A stretch of DNA of 64,000 nucleotides. It comes from Thelonectria olida. Its lineage: Eukaryota > Ascomycota > Sordariomycetes > Hypocreales > Nectriaceae. Under the pieces are notes generated by a model. The model worked only from the letters and a program-made list of their open reading frames with translations, ran no database searches and was not told where the DNA came from. The stretch covers positions 62,001-126,000 of the forward strand of contig JAGPYM010000029.1 of assembly GCA_020736575.1 (NCBI GenBank), written 5' to 3'. Below, piece by piece: positions 44,063-54,504 of this stretch. The position numbers were made by a program, and so were the translations under genes. Positions within the stretch are counted from its first letter, which is position 1; every line of letters starts with the position of its first letter.

Positions 44063-45152
44063 CTAGTCCTCTAGTTCATAAATTTCCCCAAGCGTAGCCT
44101 GCAAGAACTGAATCTGTTCGGTCAGAAACCCCCTCATCGCCGGGATATTGTACCGCCGCTTAGCTGCCTCCCGCTGCCGCTCCTCCTTCATCTTCGCCCT
44201 GATACGCTCCTCGATAATCTCCAGTCGGTACTCGGTGAATTGGTTGTACAGAGCAGATAGATCACTAGTGGTACGAACACCCGTCAGGACGGTCTCATCG
44301 CGAATAAAGGGGGACTTGGCTCGGAAAGCAGTGACCATGGAGATACGCTCACGGCCACCAAGCGCCTTGAGGGCCTGGTGCTCGATGTATCTCCCTTGCA
44401 TCACAACGGCGGTTCCCTGATGACGTTAGCTTGATTTAATGTGCAGCTGGAGGAAGCGAGCATACCATGTTGGGGCCTCGGACCTTTCGGACGCTTCCGT
44501 CAGGGAGTCGGAGGGCCGTCTCGCCACCAATCATACCGTCACAGTTGGAGAGCATCGTGACCACCACAAAGGGATAGCTATCATAGTGCCACGCGACGGC
44601 CGATGTTTGGTCATCATCGATTGAACGCCAGTTCTGCACGCTTTTCTCGTTTTCGTCGTTGATGGAAATGTTGACATTGCCAATGTCAAAATCCAGAGCA
44701 GGGACAATGTCGACACCGGCAATTTCCGAAAGCCTGGACAGAACCTCTGGGGACTTCCAAGCGTCGTAGATGAATGGGGCCCTGTCTGGACCCATGCCTC
44801 TCACCATTCTCTTGATAAAAGACGACGAGTACTGACACTCTTTCAGAGATTCCTCACTAAAGATCTCGGCTCGCATCTGTTGAATAGCTTCCTCGGTAAA
44901 AAGGGGAAAGGGGTCAGAGACTGCATGGGGAGAAATTCCATGACCTTCCAGACCAATCTCCTTCATGGTGACGATATTAGCTGGCGGGTGATAGTTGAGG
45001 TGCTTTTTTGGGCTAAAGAGCTCTCGCTTTGTGGCACGAGCCTCGTCAATCAGGAATTGAGGGATACTGCCAGCAGGTCGAGTGATTCTCTTGGTCGTAG
45101 GACCAACGACCTCGGGTGCCGGGGGCGGCGTGATGGCGACTGCAGAAGGCAT
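44063..45152 (-). CDS. Fe(II)/2-oxoglutarate-dependent oxygenase-like protein, paralog B
   Basis: Two exons are read, 45152-44466 and 44416-44063, with a 49-bp intron, giving 346 residues. The Fe(II) motif is AWHYDSYPF. It is followed by TMLSNCDGMIGGETALRL and QGRYIEHQALKALGGRERIS. Compared with paralog A (36680-37798) the order and blocks are the same (KKHLNYHPPANIVTMKEIGL, SSSFIKRMVRGM) but the sequence is clearly diverged, and paralog A has one more intron. The shared intron sits at the same codon, right after GPNM/GPDM. The duplication is therefore old and not a recent tandem copy. The ATG at 45152 (MPSAVAITPP) was chosen because the longer reading lacks an ATG. The permease and the transposon lie between the two copies. 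Confidence 0.82.
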
Positions 45153-46857
45153 GATGAATGCGGACAAGTTGATACTTTGATTGAACTGTAGGGTCCTATC
45201 GAGATAATCTGTCTTGGAAGGTGGATTAACGGAATGGAGCTGTGATTATATAGCGGATTGGCAGCATCTCCGAAGCCTCGTCAACCTTTCCCTCGTGTTC
45301 TCGGGCACCAGCCCCAGGGTCCTACCACGGCTTCTCCATTCCCCACCACTATGGATAGTCTCGATCTCTATGTGCAAGTCTCCCCGCATCCCACAAGCTG
45401 GGGAAGCCGGAAGATGAATCTGGGATGTGCTTCCAATGTCTTGATTGGCATTGGGGAAGAGGAGGTCTCGGGTTTAGTTGCCGGTGTGCGTCTGGCAAAC
45501 GCCTCAACTCGGCTCGGCGAAGCCGAAAGTCTTTTGGTGAGGGCGAATATTTATGCTCACGAGGCAAAAGATATCCGGTTGTAGGGCACCAAGTGCCAAG
45601 AAGTAAAAGATGGCAAGGAATGTTGTCGTGTTATCAGTGAAGCGCCGATAATTCCCTTCTCATCCTCCACGACAAAGGCACAATCAGTCAATCAATAGCC
45701 CTTGGAGCAAAACCTGTAAATACCAGCCTTAAACTGCTCCTTAGCTTTTGAATCCCCACTTCTGGGTTCAATAATACCAAATCTTCCCCCAATTCGACTC
45801 TTCTCATAACCTTGCAAACCTGGGGCTCGGGACAACGTCCTCGAACGCACCCTACACATTGTCTACACATTTGTCAAAGAATATCCTTGCTCCTCTACGA
45901 GAGATACGATCTTCTTCGACATCACCGCAAGCGCGCCCATGCATAAAGGTGGCTTTACTGACGAGCACATCTATCCTGAGTCCACCATCGATCCATAACG
46001 CTCATTTCGAGAAACCGCATGGTTGCCGTGGCCGAAAGACAACCCAAGCCGCCAGATCATGAGATTTAGGAGGAACCACATAAACAAAGTTCTGTGACAA
46101 GCCTCGTAATGGAGCAACCACTTTCGAGGCTGTTTTTGGGCGTTTCAGCGCAGCTTTAGTGGCTCCAGACTCTGCGCGACGATGGGAGACATCAGTGTTC
46201 CCTAGGTGATGAATAGATGTGGATGATTTTTGTATACTCTCGAGTCTTGTCACTGAAGCATGGAGGTTGAATTTTCATCATCAGAAGTTGCATAATGATA
46301 GGTCATTGTCGAGCGAGGACCAGTGCCCGTACAATATATAGTTTTAAAACAGGCGAAATTGAAGATTCTTAACCCTTGAAAAGAATAGTAACAGGCCTCA
46401 TTTGTGTGAAGTTTTGATTCATGTTCACACTTGAGAGCGCGTCGATTTAGCACAGCTACACTCTAATAGCAAACGGGGTGTCCCGAGACATGAGGATTTG
46501 CATGGTGTATCAGCTACTGAGATACGGGATCTTAGCTTCATGCAATGGCACTTGGAGGTTCCATAAAATGCTGAAAACTTTCAGAAGAAGGACATGTAAC
46601 TTGATCTAGAGACCTCGGCATCCATCCGACCCGAGTTGCCGGGCTGTAACCGTACGGGCGGGCTCCCTAACCAGCACGTAATATATAATGCATGTGCAGG
46701 GTGTAGCACCAGTCATACTACAACATTAAATAATACAGTTTGCAAACATACGCATTGAGGGACTTACTGCACCTTGTTCAGCAACTGTCCCGTCTTCGAC
46801 TTTGTTCTTCTCAACGTGTCCCTACTTCTTCTCGCTCCTTCGGCACCACTCTCCACC
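45153..46857. other. Gene-free interval of 1.7 kb
   Basis: This region lies between two divergent genes (paralog B and the aldolase) and should contain both promoters. I see short open frames only. Confidence 0.4.
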
Positions 46858-47856
46858 ATGGAAGCCTCTAATCGTTTAAAGAAATGTTTCCTTCAAGGAA
46901 CACAGTCGTTCGGTGCCTGGCAAATGCTCCCTGGAGCAAATGTGTCAAGACTGTTGGCGCGATCAGGTGTCGATTGGGTTCTGGTTGACTGTGAGCACGG
47001 AAACATAGACGGTATGTTTTAAACCACTCGCTAGAAGAGTCATTAACGCTCAGCAATGTTAAGACGCCGCTATGCACGATGCTGTTCCCGCGATTGCGGC
47101 TGTCGGAGCTTCGCCACTTGTACGGTTGCCAGACTTGCAAGGATGGATGGTTAAACGTAAGTCTCCCATGTCTGTGTGAGAGAGGCTCTGACACACATCA
47201 GGTGCGTTGGATAGCGGTGCTCACGGCGTAAGTACTCCATGGTAAATACAGAAGCCCAAGCCTTACTCTCTTAGATCCTTGTCCCACTCGTGCGGACAGC
47301 CGAAGAAGCAAAGCAACTAATCATAGATGCCAAATTCCCTCCCAGGGGAAGGCGAGGTTTCGGCTCTCTTATTGCCCTTGAGCGATTCAACCCCAATCCC
47401 ACACTAACCGAGTATCTCCACCAAGCCAACGATGCTCTTTTGACCATCATTCAGATCGAGACTCGGGAGGCGTTTGACGATGTCGAAAACATCGCCGCAG
47501 TAGACGGGGTTGACGCGTTATTTATAGGGCCGTTTGATTTAGGTGCCTCGTCCAGTTCTATCAATTAACCGTAGCCATACTGATCTATCTACTTAGGAAA
47601 CAACATTGGGCATCCCGTCCTGAAAGGTGCTATTGGCCCCGAGCTCAAGGTCGCACTAGCGAGGATCCTGGCTGCAGCTCACAAGGCGGGGAAGAAGTGC
47701 GGCATCTACTGCAAGGACTCAGAACAAGCCAAAGATTTTGCGAGCCAGGGATACGATATGATGACGGTGGTCACAGATTATACGGCACTGCAGCACGCAG
47801 CCAGCGATGATCTCAGCAATGCCAAGGGTGAAGCAGCTGGTGCAGGGGTGTTTTGA
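46858..47856 (+). CDS. HpcH/HpaI-type aldolase (class II 2-oxo-acid aldolase)
   Basis: Members of this family cleave 4-hydroxy-2-oxo acids to pyruvate (or another 2-oxo acid) and an aldehyde, using a divalent metal. Five exons are read: 46858-47011, 47064-47156, 47202-47227, 47275-47542 and 47597-47856. All introns are 45-54 bp GT-AG, and the product has 266 residues, normal for the family. Key blocks are FGAWQMLPGANVSRLLARSG, VDWVLVDCEHGNIDDAAMHD, APGVLVPLV-like (here GAHGILVPLVRTAEEAKQLI), PPRGRRGFG, IIQIETREAFDDVENIA with the metal-binding Glu, and DALFIGPFDLGNNIG with the metal-binding Asp. The gene is divergent from oxygenase paralog B and convergent with the Zn2Cys6 gene. Confidence 0.92.
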
Positions 47857-47986
47857 AGGCAAGAATAGGGATAATGAGACGAGTAGATGAACCACCAGAT
47901 CTGAAATTTGCTACCCTAATGACGGTACTTTACAAGAGTGACCCTAGCCCTTCTGTCCTTCCAACGCATTGAGTCATCCACTGAAG

Positions 47987-50602
47987 CTAATTGAAAGCCA
48001 ACATATCATCTGGGAGAGTGTCAAAGTCTCCAATCTGTTGCACAATCGAGAGGAATTCTTCAGACGAAATCCCGATATTATCAAGAAAGTCCATGTTAGC
48101 AATGGACTGGGGATCTGACTGGATGCCATTCGCATCGGTCATTGTCATAGCCGCTGCTTCAGCTTCAGAAACCAGAAGCCGTTGAGCGTCGTCTGGGCCA
48201 GCCAAAGTCAGAGTTTGCAGACCATGCCGCTGAACCTGCGCGACGAGCTCTTCGAACAGTGCTTCTAAGTGTTCCAGTTCCGCTTTTCGTGTCCTAGCTA
48301 CACGGTTCCCCCTGGAAACCATGTCGGCTAGGATCCCGTGGGCTAACTGACTGTGGCCTTGGTCGTCAACGACATCCGGGAATAGAGCATTTGCCATGGT
48401 CAAGTGTAAAGCGGCGCCGAAAGTGAATTCCAGGTCATATGGTAAGAAAACTTCTATTCCACGGTGAGTACGGCCTCGTAACACTTAGGGCAGCACTAAC
48501 CTAGAAGACTATACTCGCTAGATAGGATCTGCAACGTCTTGGCGGCTGACTTGATGCCCGTGGAAATGATAGCCCCAGTGTGAGCTAAGAACGTCTCCCA
48601 ATTCTCATCGTTTTCGCGTCCCAGCATATCTAATCGTTCTTTAAGAACTGACAGAAGAAGAGGGCGTGTGGCGACAATGACGCACTGGTGATAGAGAAGT
48701 GTAATATGTCGTGTATCCTTGGGCATTGTGTCCATCGAATCGTGGAACTTGAGGGCAGTTATCTTCTCTATATCTTGAGCGTGATGCGCCAAGGTCTGCA
48801 AGGTCGATCTCGTTTGCTCAAGGTACGTGGCTAATGAGGTTCTCATGGGTTTGTAGACAGCTATCAGGGTCGGACTTGTCAGAATGAGGTCCAGAGCACG
48901 GCCGAGGCCGGACTTACTCGTTAGAATAACCGATAACAGGTGTGAAAGGTTGACTTGGAGGCTGCGAGCGCTGTCTCCTTGCGAACCTAGATTTGGTGGA
49001 TTAACTGTTATTGTTATATCGCTGTCCTGCACAGACATTGGCAATCCCACTGAAGCCGAGAAATGACGATCCATTATGTATAGTGTCCACCAGAGATCGC
49101 GACACCATGTGACAGTCTCTGCTCCAAGCTCAGTCTCGGGCAGTTGGGTATGGAGGCCTTCGAATTGTGCTATGCGTAGGGCCTGACCAAGCTGTTGGGA
49201 GAGTGAGTAAGGGATGATGCAAGGAGCGAGTGCTACTAACGTAAATGTATCCTGATTCCCTCTCGTCAATCGAGAATAGATATAAGCCGACCATGGCCAA
49301 CACCTCAGTTGCCAACAGACTATCCTTCCAGATGGTTGTATGATCCGGTATTATGGCCATAGCGCGGGCAAAAAACTTGCCTCCAGGCGGCTCTCTTGAA
49401 CTTATTGGGCGTGGATTAAAGGCAGTCCCGAACGCAAGGACTAATAGAAACTTGGCGAACCAAAGGGGAGATTCTGCTGCCTTTTGAGCCGCATTGCCTG
49501 CATAGAATTCTCGTATTTGACACTCAAACTCCAAGTTGTCGAAGAAACGGTATGTGTGGCCGAGATGGAATTTGACAGTGCTGAAGAGATAGAGGGCGTG
49601 GTCAAGAGACGGTAGACTTCGGACGTCTGGAAAATCACAGGGAGGGGGCTTTGGTGGCAATGTATAGATGTCGTCTTCGAAAAGATGAGACTGAATGGTA
49701 GAGTCACCGTGTAACTTTTCACCCAACATGAGCACAAGACGGACGGTGAAGGACCATGTCGACCAAGGAGCCAACCAAACTGGGACGTGTTAGCATTGTA
49801 CACCGGGTGAAGTGTTTGCGATTGAGAGGAGAAGCTCACCCCATTTGCGCCGGTTCCTCTGAGTGTTCTTGGTCGTTTTGGAGGTTAATGTAAATGCGCT
49901 CGGCCAAATACTATGCGCAGTTTCGTTATGTTGGTGTGGTGATAATTTGGTGCTGGCAACGGTCGGGGCGTTCTGGGGGCCATCTACCGTGAGCGAAGGA
50001 GAAGCCAGGTGAGTATCGAGTCCCCCGCCATGGTCATTGCTCTCATTGAGGCCAAAAGCAACATCACTCGACCGCTTCGTGCTAAACAAAGGATCGGCTC
50101 TGGCCTGTATCGGTGGCACTGGCGGCGAAGAATATGGGTGAGCGGTTGGTGTCTGCTTTGACGGTATGTGTGCTTCAAGCGGCGATTGAGACTGGTTAGC
50201 AGGATGTGTGGTCGATGCAACAATTGGCGATGAAGGGGGTTGCTGGCTATGTGTCTCAGTATTCTCGGGTGACTGTCGAACCTCGTCCACCTTCTTCTGC
50301 AATTCGTGGAGATATCTTTGCATCACGACCCCTGTCAGCATCTGGGTTGCATTGCAGGTATGGATAAGACGAACTTTACTGATACCATGACCTTGTTACC
50401 CCCCTCAGTAAAGTGGCACAAGACGGAACGTCGTTGGCAATTTGCACACGGGTCCTCCCCAGAGCATTTGATCTTACTCTGGCGGCACTGAATGCACCTA
50501 GCCGCACGGAGACGTTAGCATGTTGATACGCCTGGCCAGAAGTATGCCTTACGCATTAGGGGTCCTTCTATTCTTCCGTGGTTGGGTGGTATTGGCTCCC
50601 AT
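47987..50602 (-). CDS. Zn2Cys6 transcription factor with fungal-specific TF domain
   Basis: This is a nuclear DNA-binding regulator. Exon 1 is 50602-50553 (MGANTTQPRKNRRTPNA). After an intron at 50498-50552 the zinc cluster reads CIQCRQSKIKCSGEDPCANC and ends CQRRSVLC, matching C-x2-C-x6-C...C-x2-C-x6-C. A second intron (about 50316-50374) leads to the coiled linker KYLHELQKKVDEV. Its exact ends are uncertain because several in-frame choices exist. A Ser/Pro-rich linker follows. The middle homology region contains WLAPWSTWSFTVRLVLMLGE, YIYLGQALRIAQFEGLHTQL and WCRDLWWTLYIMDRHFSASV. Two further introns (near 49785-49839 and 49200-49260) and one near 48490 are needed, and the last exon ends at 47987. 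It is convergent with the aldolase gene and is the likely regulator of that group, by position only. Confidence 0.86.
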
Positions 50603-52606
50603 GTCTGCTATGGATGAAAGAGAATACAGAACAAGACGATCGAGCAACGGGAGGTGAAGTGATTGGAAACTCATGCATGGGTCGAGACTACGAACTCGCG
50701 ATATGATATTTGCGGGGTAAGTCAAGGACGGCGATAGCTAACGGGCTCTGCACTGGGGAATTCACCCACGTGCAGGGGACATGCCTGTCGAGAACTTGCT
50801 TGTCAGGAGCTTGCTTGTGGAGGTGAGCCACGCCTGGTGATGTTGACGCAGCCAAGTGAAGAGTATTCCTCTTTTCGAGCGCCCCATTCAGCGATAACAA
50901 TTCGGTCCAGGGTCTTGCAATGACTCAGAAGAGAGTCTAACCGTCCACGAGTTAAACGGTCATCAGCCAACTTGTCACCTGATGACGGTAGTGTCGGGAG
51001 CTTCGGGAACTATGGCCTTCTGATTGGCTCGTCTCCCGGCTTCGCTTCCGAAGTGATCAAACAACAGAGGCTACCCGGAAACGGTCAAAACATCCAGTCT
51101 CAGAGGAACAGTTGCAACCCTTGTTAAGACACTTCCAGTATGTATGGCTTTGGATCTAACATGGCCGTTCGCACGGGCTCAGATTGCTGTCACGCAAGTA
51201 AGTGTGTTTATTTTCCTGAGTACGATCTTACTTTTTACTACCAGGTTACGCGCCGCACTTCCCATCCATCCATCTATTGTTTAGTAAAGACACGAAACGT
51301 GCCGCGTTTCTTACACAAGGTCTGTGCCATTCGTCTCGAGTTATTAAGTAAACCTACAACGTCTTGTCCCGAAAACAGTTTCTTTGTGATAATCTCATCC
51401 CCTTCTCCTTCCCTTTATACTCACCGACTTAGGAGATGACTTTTCAGCCATCGCCACCATGCAGACTTTTACATCTCAATCAGTCTATTATGAAGCTATT
51501 ATCCCGATATGCTACTCATGGATACTCCCATAACTCGACTTGTCTACTTTGTTAAGCCCAGGCGATCCTAGGTATGCGCAGACCTACATCTAGACTACCT
51601 AATACCAGAGACTCTCTAGGCGTGGTAATTATGGATTTAAGCCGACGACTTTCCTCTTCAGCTACGAATGTCTCTTCCAAGTGTCAACTTTCCTCTACTC
51701 GGCGTTAATCACGAGACGCATGCTGGGTGTCATTAGCGCACCGCCTTGGGAAGATTTACACCACTTCGGGATCTTGATGCACTTGTGACGGCCCTCTCTG
51801 AGAAGCATTCAAGACAACAAGGCTAATACAGTAAGGTCCTAGCAAAAGGCTTGGCAGCTGCCTGCCCTAAACCCCCTACCTCGATGGCGAGGCGAATCGA
51901 GCAAGAACAGGAGGGTATATTGAGCTGAAATTCCATTAGTGTCGAACTTGAATCAATAAAACGTTCCGCCGACCGGTGAACCGAGGGTAATGACAGTTGT
52001 ATCCATCGCAGTCGAGGCGGAGTTCGCAAGCGTGGGATGGGATCGTGATTTCTAAGGTCTAGACTGAAGCCGTGCGGAGCGAACTCGACGGAAGAGGTCT
52101 AGACTTGAACACCTGCTCAGCTGGACTCGATGCATGCTGGAAGCGGTAGAGGGCAGCAGCCTGGGGCATGGCAGTAGTGATGCGATGTCGAGGCCCGAAC
52201 GATCTCGGCCCATTCCAGACCTCGAAGCTGGCATCGGCCCGCCCCGCGACCCCGATCAGCCCGCCACAAATACGGGGACTAGTCCTAATGAGCGGGAGCT
52301 ATCGTCAACGCCCCAGAGCTTTGCGGGGTTCAATATTGCGGCATTGCCGGTGTGTCATGGAGATCCGTGTCTGGCGTCAATAGCAACTTGTGACTTGGCC
52401 TTAAATACTCGAGCATGATTCCCGAAACACTAACTGTAAACTATTTCATCAAAGAGAAGAAACCAAGCACGCTCAGACTCGAACTATACTATCTCTACTT
52501 TGCCGCAACTTGAACTCGGCCAGGTAAGTATCACCACGCTCGTTCGAAGCTGTCAAGCTAATGCTTGCCACTTGCCTTTGTTCTCAAGCGATCATCGATA
52601 GATACA
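50603..52606. other. Gene-free interval of 2 kb
   Basis: No gene recognised. Near its right end a GTAAGT at 52524 and a CTCAAG at 52583-52588 could be the ends of a 65-bp intron in the 5' leader of the next gene. Confidence 0.35.
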
Positions 52607-53041
52607 ATGGAAAGCCGCAGCGTCCACACGATTCTCATCAGCCTGACCAACGCGACTGGAGGGACTCGGAAATCTCTCGGCGTGGCCACTGCAGCAGCTA
52701 ACAAATACCTGAGCGAGCTGGGCAAACCAGGACTCAATCACGGAACCGGCATTGATCTTGGCGGAGGCATCCGAAGTGTCAACATGACCCATCTCCAAGC
52801 TACTGTCTTGGTCGAGTTCCACAACCGATGCAATGCAGTCAAGGCAGCCATCAACAAGCTCGAATCATCCGGCATGGCTGCCACGAAGATCCTGTGGGAG
52901 AAGGTGGAAGAAGACCTGGAAGCCGGCGATTTCGGCAGCGCCCAGAAGAGCCTCCACAAGATGCGCGATGCCCCTCATGGCGCTAGCGACCGGGAACAGG
53001 AGTATCTTGAGGCTCTGAAGCAAGTCTCTCTCGCCTTGTAG
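52607..53041 (+). CDS. Small protein of unknown function
   Basis: A 144-residue single-exon reading starts at ATG 52607 (MESRSVHTILISLTNATGGT). It is hydrophilic and mostly helical by composition, with an Ala-rich stretch (GVATAAANKYLSELG) and a C-terminal segment rich in Glu, Lys and Leu (KVEEDLEAGDFGSAQKSLHK). No signal peptide or membrane helix is seen. The composition and the possible 5'-leader intron (52524-52588) favour a real gene. I do not recognise a family. Confidence 0.6.
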   Translation: MESRSVHTILISLTNATGGTRKSLGVATAAANKYLSELGKPGLNHGTGIDLGGGIRSVNMTHLQATVLVEFHNRCNAVKAAINKLESSGMAATKILWEKVEEDLEAGDFGSAQKSLHKMRDAPHGASDREQEYLEALKQVSLAL

Positions 53042-54504
53042 GAACGATGAGTCTAGGGGAATACCAAATGTTTTACCCAGGTACGGCGTGCAGCGTACGG
53101 GACTTGCATGCACATTATGCAAGGAAATGCAATATTTTGCGGTGGTCCTTTCCGGCGCATTTAGGCCATTGGCTGAAGTGAATCATTAAAGTGAAAACGT
53201 GAAACTCTTGTTTAAACGCATCCCACAGCTCCCAGAGAAGAGGTTGTGCGAAAGCTTGCTGAGATCGGACGCCCTTGATGCCAAGTTCAGGGGCGCGAAG
53301 ACGGCTCTAAAGTCCTTGGCAATCGCCGGTGAGTTGGTTGCTGCGACGAGACAGCAGTCAGGTTCATTTATGGTGTAGAGCGGCCTCCATGAGCTGCCAC
53401 TTTCCAGTCTCAATCCTTTCAGAGGTGTCAAGAATGAGAACGCCGACGCCAGAAGATCACAGCAACATCAGTAGGCTACTAAAGCTGCATCACATTTCGG
53501 CTACGCCCAGTCAAGATCTGTATTTACTCGCGGACCTACCAGGACAGAAAAATGTGAGACCGTTGTGGGCGTGTCGTGTTGGTATGGATTTCAGGTTGCT
53601 CAGGACTGTAAATAAGGTACCTACCTAAAGTAGGCATCTTCGCGGGAGGGACGTCTCTCAATACTGGTTTCTTTCATCCAATTTACGGACCAACATGCCT
53701 CCCAAATCGTGCTTGGTCCACTGTATTGATGGAGTGTCCTCGTCGGCTCATCAGGCGGGCGTTCAAGTCTACAGGTGGCAATGATGGGAATGGCCATGAT
53801 AATCACGACGGCGATAATGAGGATGATGATGATTTCACCTGCAGATTTGACCAGCTAGCCAAGATGTTTAGTGTCTCCTGAAGCACCAAATCGAGTATCT
53901 CTCGCGAAGACGGCGACCAAGTTAAGATTGCGTCCAGTCATTGTAGCAGGCAAGGTCGACAAGAGCAGCTTCTTAGTCAATCATCATTACCTCTGATAGC
54001 TCATTATGCACCGTAAAGACGAAAAAAGAAGGTCTGGGAGAAGGGATGAATCGCCGTGACCTAGTTTGGTATTAGTTGAAGTTCGAAATTCCCAGAGATT
54101 CCTCGTGTTGTTCGATCTGCACTGAGGATCCTGCGCACCTATTAGACAAGTGCACCACCATCAGATGCCACAAAATACCAAATTGGACTCATCAATACCC
54201 TTGGTGCCTATTCCAAAGCTAGAATGCTTTGGGTTGCCTGGCTGAGACTGGTAGAACTGTGGAAGCCAGAATGTTAGTTCCTGAGGTATTCGTTCTCGTT
54301 AGTGCCCTGTCCTAATCTCGACGACATGCCCGCCTCTCCACCATCGGAGTCATCCTTGGCCATTACTCCGAGATGTGACGTACAGTGACACCGAGCCGCC
54401 CACCGAAGCCTGGCCGATGTTCGGACTTTCCAATTGATCCACTACTCAATTCGTCTTGAAGGCTCGGCAACAATCTGAGCGACTGTAAAGAGATCGAGCC
54501 AAAC
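53042..54504. other. Intergenic interval with a possible membrane-helix relic
   Basis: On the minus strand at about 53621-53880 a reading contains the hydrophobic segment IIIILIIAVVIIMAIPIIAT followed by PTRTLHQYSGPSTIWEACW. It has no clear ATG and may be an exon of a lost membrane protein. TCGGAGT (54344-54350) and ACTCCGA (54365-54371) lie 134-161 bp before the next gene. Confidence 0.35.
54344..54371. promoter_or_regulatory. Pair of TCGGAGT / ACTCCGA sites upstream of the Zn2Cys6 gene
   Basis: TCGGAG at 54344-54349 and CTCCGA at 54366-54371 form an outward-pointing pair separated by 16 bp. The same heptamer is repeated many times in the decarboxylase/aminotransferase promoter. CGG-containing half sites are typical targets of Zn2Cys6 factors, so autoregulation is a reasonable guess. 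Confidence 0.4.
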
